Shown one piece after another: positions 7,022 through 10,114 of a stretch of 10,114 nucleotides of DNA. Each line of letters opens with the position of its first letter. Within the stretch, counting starts at the first letter, position 1. Where the stretch lies: positions 344 through 10,457 of the forward strand of contig DJBN01000063.1 in the NCBI GenBank assembly GCA_002430075.1. Direction: 5' to 3'. The stretch is from Actinobacteria bacterium UBA5975 (lineage in GTDB: Bacteria; Actinomycetota; Actinomycetes; Nanopelagicales; Nanopelagicaceae). The position numbers and the translations under genes are program-made. Under the pieces are notes generated by a model. The model saw nothing but the letters and a program-made list of their open reading frames with translations, was not told the DNA's origin and made no database searches.

Positions 7022-7477
7022 ATGACATCAAAGAAGCCAGAATGGTTTGAGCTCTCTGAAAGAGACAACTCTGCACGAGAGATTCGTAAAATTAATAAGA
7101 AATTTCCTTTAACTGTAGCTGCGGCATTTGGTGCAATTATTGTGGCCGGTTCTGTATTTGCAAATACCCAAAGCGAACCTGCAGCAGTAGCCGAAACTCC
7201 AATTACAACGCCGACGACTCAGGCTCAGTCAGCAGTACCTGCACAGAAGAATATAAAAGTTAAGAGCGAAAAAGTTGCAACACGAACAAAATTAGTGACT
7301 GCACAATCTGATCCAGCACCTGTTGCTGCGGCTCCTGCACCAGTTAGCGCACTACCTGCACCTATTGTTGCCAGCGTTTCAAATCGTGGTGATGACGACG
7401 AGGGCGAAGGTGGTGAGCATGAAGGTCGTGAGCATGAAGGTGGTGAAGGAAAGAAGCAAGAGCGGGATGACGACTAA
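7022..7477 (+). CDS. Hypothetical single-span protein with Ala/Pro-rich stalk and acidic His-containing tail
   Basis: No family is recognised. The 151 residues divide into a charged cytoplasmic N-terminus (1-28), one hydrophobic segment (about 29-47, LTVAAAFGAIIVAGSVFA) that is a membrane anchor or uncleaved signal, an Ala/Pro/Thr/Val-rich disordered stretch (about 50-120), and a highly acidic tail from residue 123 with DDDEGEG, the repeats EHEGR and EHEGG, and a final DDD. The likely topology is N-in with the stalk and tail outside. The tail could bind divalent cations or be a surface linker; that is inference. The start is supported by GAAAGGGG 6 bases upstream. It is divergent from ctaB and its stop overlaps the convergent dacB stop by 4 bases. 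Good ribosome site, clear domain pattern and tight packing argue for a real gene. Confidence 0.8.
   Translation: MTSKKPEWFELSERDNSAREIRKINKKFPLTVAAAFGAIIVAGSVFANTQSEPAAVAETPITTPTTQAQSAVPAQKNIKVKSEKVATRTKLVTAQSDPAPVAAAPAPVSALPAPIVASVSNRGDDDEGEGGEHEGREHEGGEGKKQERDDD
7413..7442 (+). repeat. Two-copy 15-base tandem repeat coding EHEGR/EHEGG
   Basis: Units 7413-7427 and 7428-7442 both begin GTGAGCATGAAGGT and differ only in the last base. They encode the consecutive pentads EHEGR (132-136) and EHEGG (137-141) in the acidic tail. The near identity at DNA level suggests a recent in-frame duplication. Confidence 0.8.
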
Positions 7478-7506
7478 GTTGTTACCACCGCTTCTTCAAT
7501 AGTCGT
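7470..7506. terminator. Hairpin across the convergent stop codons, possible two-way terminator
   Basis: ACGACTA (7470-7476) and TAGTCGT (7500-7506) are perfect 7-base arms. After a 2-base bulge, TTG (7479-7481) can pair with CAA (7497-7499), leaving a loop of 15 bases. The structure begins at the stop codons of both convergent genes, where a shared terminator would be expected. No T-run follows on either strand, so it would be a non-classical terminator at best. Confidence 0.35.
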
Positions 7507-8715
7507 TGCGGTGTTCGTTTCAGTACCATCCTCGATCTTAATTTCAATTTCATTTGGTTGGCCAGGAAGTTGTGGCAGCAACGGAGAGGCAATCTTTCCC
7601 AGAATTCTATCCACGGTTTTCCGAGCTAGATTTGCGGCCGAATAAGTTCGTTTAAGACGATCGGCAATTATTACAAAGATATATTCCCTATCCCCTGCTT
7701 CAACATATCCAGCAAGATTTGCAGTTCCGCTAAGTGTGCCAGTCTTTGCTTTTACTAATCCGACAGCCTCACGAGCAGTTTCTACAAAACGATTCTTTAA
7801 TGTGCCAGTTAGCCCCGAGATAGGCAACCCTGATAACAATGGAGCAAAACGCGAATCACTTCGAATCTTTAATAAGAGCTGCCCAACTTGATTTGCAGTC
7901 ACGCGGTTTTTCCTGGAAAGTCCACTGGCATCGCGAATAACTAGCCCTTTGCGCTCAACTCCGAGATCATCTAGCATTTGCGTGAAAGTCTGAGCCACTC
8001 CTTGGTCATTTAGTGAATTCCCTGCAGCGCGAGAAGCTACACGCGCTATTCGCTCAGCAAGTACGTTATCGCTCCAGGTGAGAGTAAAGGCAAGCATTTC
8101 TTGAAGTTCGGGTGATTTAGAAGTCAGAATCCGTTCATCTGATAGCGCCTGAGCTTCAAGTGAAGTTACTTTCAACATGGTGGCGTTGATTCCACGCTTC
8201 TTATAGAAACTCTTTACGTACGCAACATCTTTTGAGTACAGATTGGAGTAATAGATTGTTGAATTACGAATAGAACCTTTATTCGCATCTCTCAGAGCCG
8301 ATAGCGATTTGTATTCAATTCGAGGAAGAGAAGTTCGACCCATCTTCTTGGCTTGGTCAGAGTTCAAGCTAAACCATGGATCAAGTGAACCTTGAATCAC
8401 GATGCTCTTCTTTTCGATTCCCAACCAGACTGAAGTTGTAAATCTCTGATCAGGTTTCAGATAGGTGAGCGCCGCAGCTGCCGTGTAAATCTTCATAACT
8501 GAAGCTGGCTTGCGAGGTGAATTAGAATTCTTTCGAAAAACAACTTCGCCGGTTAATTTGTCTATAACAATTATAGATGGATCGGCAAGTGCCGAACCTG
8601 CAGTAATGCGACTGAATAGATTGGTAATGGCGCTCTTACTAAGGGCTTGCGCAGAAGTTGACGTGGCGCTAGAAATGCCCACAATGAGAGAAACTAGCAC
8701 TACCAACTTCTTCAT
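7474..8715 (-). CDS. dacB: D-alanyl-D-alanine carboxypeptidase/endopeptidase, PBP4 (S13) family
   Basis: Exported low-molecular-mass penicillin-binding protein that trims the terminal D-Ala of stem peptides and may cut cross-links. The 413 residues have a signal peptide (about 1-24, ending SAQA), the serine motif SVMK (S72, K75), SDN (215-217) and KTG (324-326), in the order and with the wide spacing between the first two motifs that marks the PBP4 family. DASGLS (262-267) is another family hallmark. A tail of about 30 residues rich in Glu and Thr follows the last core helix and is not needed for catalysis. The ATG at 8715 lies 7 bases after the stop of the upstream membrane-protein gene. No good Shine-Dalgarno sequence or TANNNT box is at the start, so coupling to the upstream gene is likely. 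In many actinobacteria dacB lies next to tilS-hpt-ftsH; here it is about 4.5 kb away on the same strand. Confidence 0.93.
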   Translation of the reverse strand: MKKLVVLVSLIVGISSATSTSAQALSKSAITNLFSRITAGSALADPSIIVIDKLTGEVVFRKNSNSPRKPASVMKIYTAAAALTYLKPDQRFTTSVWLGIEKKSIVIQGSLDPWFSLNSDQAKKMGRTSLPRIEYKSLSALRDANKGSIRNSTIYYSNLYSKDVAYVKSFYKKRGINATMLKVTSLEAQALSDERILTSKSPELQEMLAFTLTWSDNVLAERIARVASRAAGNSLNDQGVAQTFTQMLDDLGVERKGLVIRDASGLSRKNRVTANQVGQLLLKIRSDSRFAPLLSGLPISGLTGTLKNRFVETAREAVGLVKAKTGTLSGTANLAGYVEAGDREYIFVIIADRLKRTYSAANLARKTVDRILGKIASPLLPQLPGQPNEIEIKIEDGTETNTATTIEEAVVTT

Positions 8716-8722
8716 AAATGAA

Positions 8723-9073
8723 TTAATTCCAGAAGCTGGCGATCAATACATTGAAAATTGTTAACCCCATCATGGTTGCCCAGATAGAGCCCTTGAGTTC
8801 TGGCTTCTTTACGTTCTTATACCCAAGGACAAGAATTCCTACGAGCACGAGAAATTTTATTCCGATCTTTGTGTGATTAAGCACCTCGTCCGTATTGACG
8901 GTCTTGAAAAGCCCGACCATGACTAAACCAACTATCAAGGCTGTCAGCGTGGCATGGAGAATTCCCGGATTGAGTTTTTTGGGGGATTTCTTTACCTGAG
9001 TAAGTAGCATCGCCAATATCGCCACTACGCACAGGATATGGATTCCTAGCGCGATGTTATAGATGGTGCTCAT
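8723..9073 (-). CDS. Small four-helix membrane protein of unknown function
   Basis: No family is recognised. The 116 residues form four hydrophobic segments (about 5-26, 40-56, 70-84, 96-113) with short basic loops (KKSPKK, KNVKKPELK), which predicts an integral membrane protein. Three histidines (H12, H40, H67) lie in or at the ends of helices 1 to 3. I chose the ATG at 9073 rather than the upstream in-frame ATG at 9115: AAGGAG lies 4 bases before 9073, the protein then starts at the first helix, and the longer form would add a basic, non-hydrophobic 14-residue leader whose start nearly abuts the divergent methyltransferase start. The gene is 7 bases upstream of dacB and probably shares its transcript. 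It may serve envelope biology, but that rests on position only. Confidence 0.82.
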   Translation of the reverse strand: MSTIYNIALGIHILCVVAILAMLLTQVKKSPKKLNPGILHATLTALIVGLVMVGLFKTVNTDEVLNHTKIGIKFLVLVGILVLGYKNVKKPELKGSIWATMMGLTIFNVLIASFWN

Positions 9074-9077
9074 AAGA

Positions 9078-9083
9078 CTCCTT
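9078..9083 (-). promoter_or_regulatory. Ribosome binding site that decides the start at 9073
   Basis: The minus strand reads AAGGAG, 4 bases, then ATG. The longer in-frame start at 9115 has no comparable site, so this Shine-Dalgarno match supports the shorter protein. Confidence 0.7.
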
Positions 9084-9101
9084 GGTGATTGTGGTCGTTT
9101 A

Positions 9102-9107
9102 AGTTTA
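9102..9107 (-). promoter_or_regulatory. Candidate -10 box for the membrane protein-dacB unit
   Basis: The minus strand reads TAAACT, fitting TANNNT. It would give a leader of about 20 bases that includes the AAGGAG ribosome site. It overlaps the divergent -10 box at 9106-9111. No -35 element was recognised. Confidence 0.35.
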
Positions 9108-9111
9108 GAGT
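9106..9111 (+). promoter_or_regulatory. Candidate -10 box for a leaderless methyltransferase transcript
   Basis: The plus strand reads TAGAGT-GCATAC-ATG, again TANNNT exactly 6 bases before the start and with no Shine-Dalgarno sequence. TTGGTG at 9082-9087, 18 bases upstream, is a weak -35 candidate. Confidence 0.5.
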
Positions 9112-9117
9112 GCATAC

Positions 9118-9768
9118 ATGGAAATCACTACGCCTGCAGTCATCGGACCAGGTGAATTTTTCCCAGTAATTGGAGTCGGCCCTCACGAAAAGCCATGGCC
9201 CACTGGTCCCGAATTTGATCAAGAATTACTTGCTAATGGTGATCGTCGTAACGTGCTCGATCACTATAGATATTGGACTGTTGAAGCGATTGTCGCTGAC
9301 CTTGATACAAAGCGGCACGGGCTCCAAATCGCCATTGAAAATTGGCAACATGATTTAAATATCGGCTCCATAGTTCGAACTGCTAATGCATTTAATGCAT
9401 CACTCGTTCATATCATTGGAAAACGCGATTGGAATAAGCGCGGAGCTATGGTTACTGATCGCTATCTCAAAGTTATGCACCACCCAACTGTTGAAGAATT
9501 TGCCAAGTGGTGCAGTGAAAATAGCGTTCCCATCATCGGAATCGATAATGTTCCTGGTTCTAAACATCTCGAAGGCTCAGAACTTCCTGAGAGCTGCGTT
9601 CTGCTCTTCGGGCAAGAAGGCGCTGGTATGTCAGATGAAGGAATCGCTATTTGTAAAGTTCTCTATGCCATTGAACAGTACGGCTCTACTCGTTCAATGA
9701 ATGCCTCTGCAGCTGGTGCGATAGCTATGTACCACTGGGCGTTGCAGCACCTTCCGCGTAAAGTCTGA
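9118..9768 (+). CDS. TrmH/SpoU-family (SPOUT) RNA 2'-O-ribose methyltransferase
   Basis: Predicted SAM-dependent enzyme that methylates a ribose 2'-OH in rRNA or tRNA; it acts as a dimer with the knotted SPOUT fold. The 216 residues carry motif 1 as ENWQHDLNIGSIVRTANAF (74-92), with the catalytic Arg R87, motif 2 as VLLFGQEGAGMSDE (161-174), and motif 3 as IEQYGSTRSMNASAAGAIAM (185-204), which form the SAM-binding knot. About 65 residues precede the fold, including RNVLDHYRYWTVEAIVADLD, a stretch I recall from actinobacterial members; there is no full L30e-like N-terminal domain as in RlmB. The start at 9118 lacks a Shine-Dalgarno sequence and has TAGAGT 6 bases upstream. The MFS gene follows 2 bases after its stop. 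The RNA target cannot be named from sequence. Confidence 0.92.
   Translation: MEITTPAVIGPGEFFPVIGVGPHEKPWPTGPEFDQELLANGDRRNVLDHYRYWTVEAIVADLDTKRHGLQIAIENWQHDLNIGSIVRTANAFNASLVHIIGKRDWNKRGAMVTDRYLKVMHHPTVEEFAKWCSENSVPIIGIDNVPGSKHLEGSELPESCVLLFGQEGAGMSDEGIAICKVLYAIEQYGSTRSMNASAAGAIAMYHWALQHLPRKV
9759..9764 (+). promoter_or_regulatory. Candidate -10 box for a leaderless MFS transporter transcript
   Basis: The plus strand reads TAAAGT-CTGAAC-ATG. The hexamer fits TANNNT with 6-base spacing, and the stretch before the ATG has no Shine-Dalgarno sequence. It lies inside the last codons of the methyltransferase, so it would act within an apparent two-gene operon. Confidence 0.4.
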
Positions 9769-9770
9769 AC

Positions 9771-10114
9771 ATGAAGAAGTGGATGAGTCGAAATCTCATC
9801 GTCTTAACCCTTGTTTCTCTCGCGCAAGACGCTGCCAGCGAACTTCTCTACCCGCTCTTGCCCTACATTATTACTGCAGGCGTTATCGGCGCAGCTCCTA
9901 TTACTTTAGGTCTCATTGAGGGATGTGCCGAAGCTGCAGCAGGATTTACAAAACTTTATTCAGGCAAAAAGAGTGACAGCGTTGGTAGAAAACCATTTGT
10001 AATTGCTGGTTACTCTATTGCCGGTGTAGGTAAGGCGCTAGTTATCTTCGGAACTCTCTGGTCGGTGGTATTTCTCGGTCGTGTCACTGATCGAATTGGA
10101 AAAGGTTTACGTGG
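9771..10114 (+). CDS. MFS transporter, 5' part only (cut by window edge)
   Basis: N-terminal 114 codons of a major facilitator superfamily membrane transporter, open to the end of the window. I translated from the ATG at 9771. A first helix (about 9-36, containing SLAQDAASELLYPLLP) is followed by a second (about 39-60), then GKKSDSVGRKPF, the conserved cytoplasmic loop between helices 2 and 3 (the GxxxDxxGRKP signature). A third helix (about 76-100) leads to FLGRVTDRIGKGLR, a motif of a bacterial MFS subgroup often labelled as drug or sugar transporters. The acidic residues in helix 1 (D20, E24) fit proton-coupled transport. It starts 2 bases after the methyltransferase stop, with no Shine-Dalgarno sequence but a TANNNT box. 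The substrate is unknown. Confidence 0.9.
   Translation, partial: MKKWMSRNLIVLTLVSLAQDAASELLYPLLPYIITAGVIGAAPITLGLIEGCAEAAAGFTKLYSGKKSDSVGRKPFVIAGYSIAGVGKALVIFGTLWSVVFLGRVTDRIGKGLR

Noticed and set aside
7486-7513. Second inverted repeat CACCGC-N16-GCGGTG after the 7022 gene
   Set aside because: Short 6-base arms with a 16-base loop lying wholly in dacB coding sequence and competing with the better hairpin at 7470-7506; likely chance.
9386-9700. 104-codon plus-strand frame inside the methyltransferase
   Set aside because: It overlaps the conserved SPOUT motifs in another frame and has no known domain or start signal.
1-10114. CRISPR array, insertion sequence, phage or toxin-antitoxin system
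   Set aside because: No spaced direct repeats, transposase motifs, terminal inverted repeats or small paired genes were seen; all genes are housekeeping or membrane functions.

Overview
The window looks like a compact stretch of chromosome from a low-GC actinobacterium. A RipA-like NlpC/P60 hydrolase, a tilS-hpt-ftsH gene string and a TrmH-family RNA methyltransferase of actinobacterial type point to Actinobacteria. The moderate GC content, very short intergenic gaps and small genes fit free-living freshwater actinobacteria (Nanopelagicales, acI-like). That assignment is inference from style and gene content, not from a marker tree.

Layout: twelve protein genes, two of them cut by the window edges. 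Left block, minus strand, read from right to left: nlpC/P60 hydrolase (4234-3032), tilS (3022-2045), hpt (2014-1463) and ftsH (1454 to beyond base 1). The gaps are 9, 30 and 8 bases, so this is probably one operon covering wall hydrolysis, tRNA-Ile lysidine synthesis, purine salvage and membrane proteolysis. Next, also minus, is a two-gene ABC-2 exporter (ATPase 5985-5077, permease 5080-4289) whose genes overlap by 4 bases. Then comes ctaB (6923-6054), the haem O synthase for a haem-copper oxidase. Divergent from ctaB is a small anchored protein with an acidic, His-containing tail (7022-7477). Its stop codon overlaps that of a convergent PBP4-type DD-carboxypeptidase, dacB (8715-7474). Upstream of dacB is a four-helix membrane protein of unknown function (9073-8723). 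Divergent from it are a TrmH/SpoU RNA methyltransferase (9118-9768) and the start of an MFS transporter (9771 to beyond the end).

No tRNA, rRNA, CRISPR array, insertion sequence or phage gene was seen, and no gene-free stretch exceeds 100 bases. The functions are mostly housekeeping: cell wall (nlpC, dacB), translation (tilS, methyltransferase), respiration (ctaB), salvage (hpt), quality control (ftsH) and transport.

The most notable signal is in the start regions. Six of the twelve visible starts (nlpC, tilS, ABC ATPase, ctaB, methyltransferase, MFS) have no well-placed Shine-Dalgarno sequence. Each instead has a TANNNT hexamer exactly 6 bases before the start codon, which is the geometry of a -10 box driving a leaderless mRNA. 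Five others (ftsH, hpt, permease, the 7022 gene, the 9073 gene) have a recognisable Shine-Dalgarno sequence and lack the hexamer at that position. Only dacB has neither clearly. I did not find a convincing novel multi-gene system.
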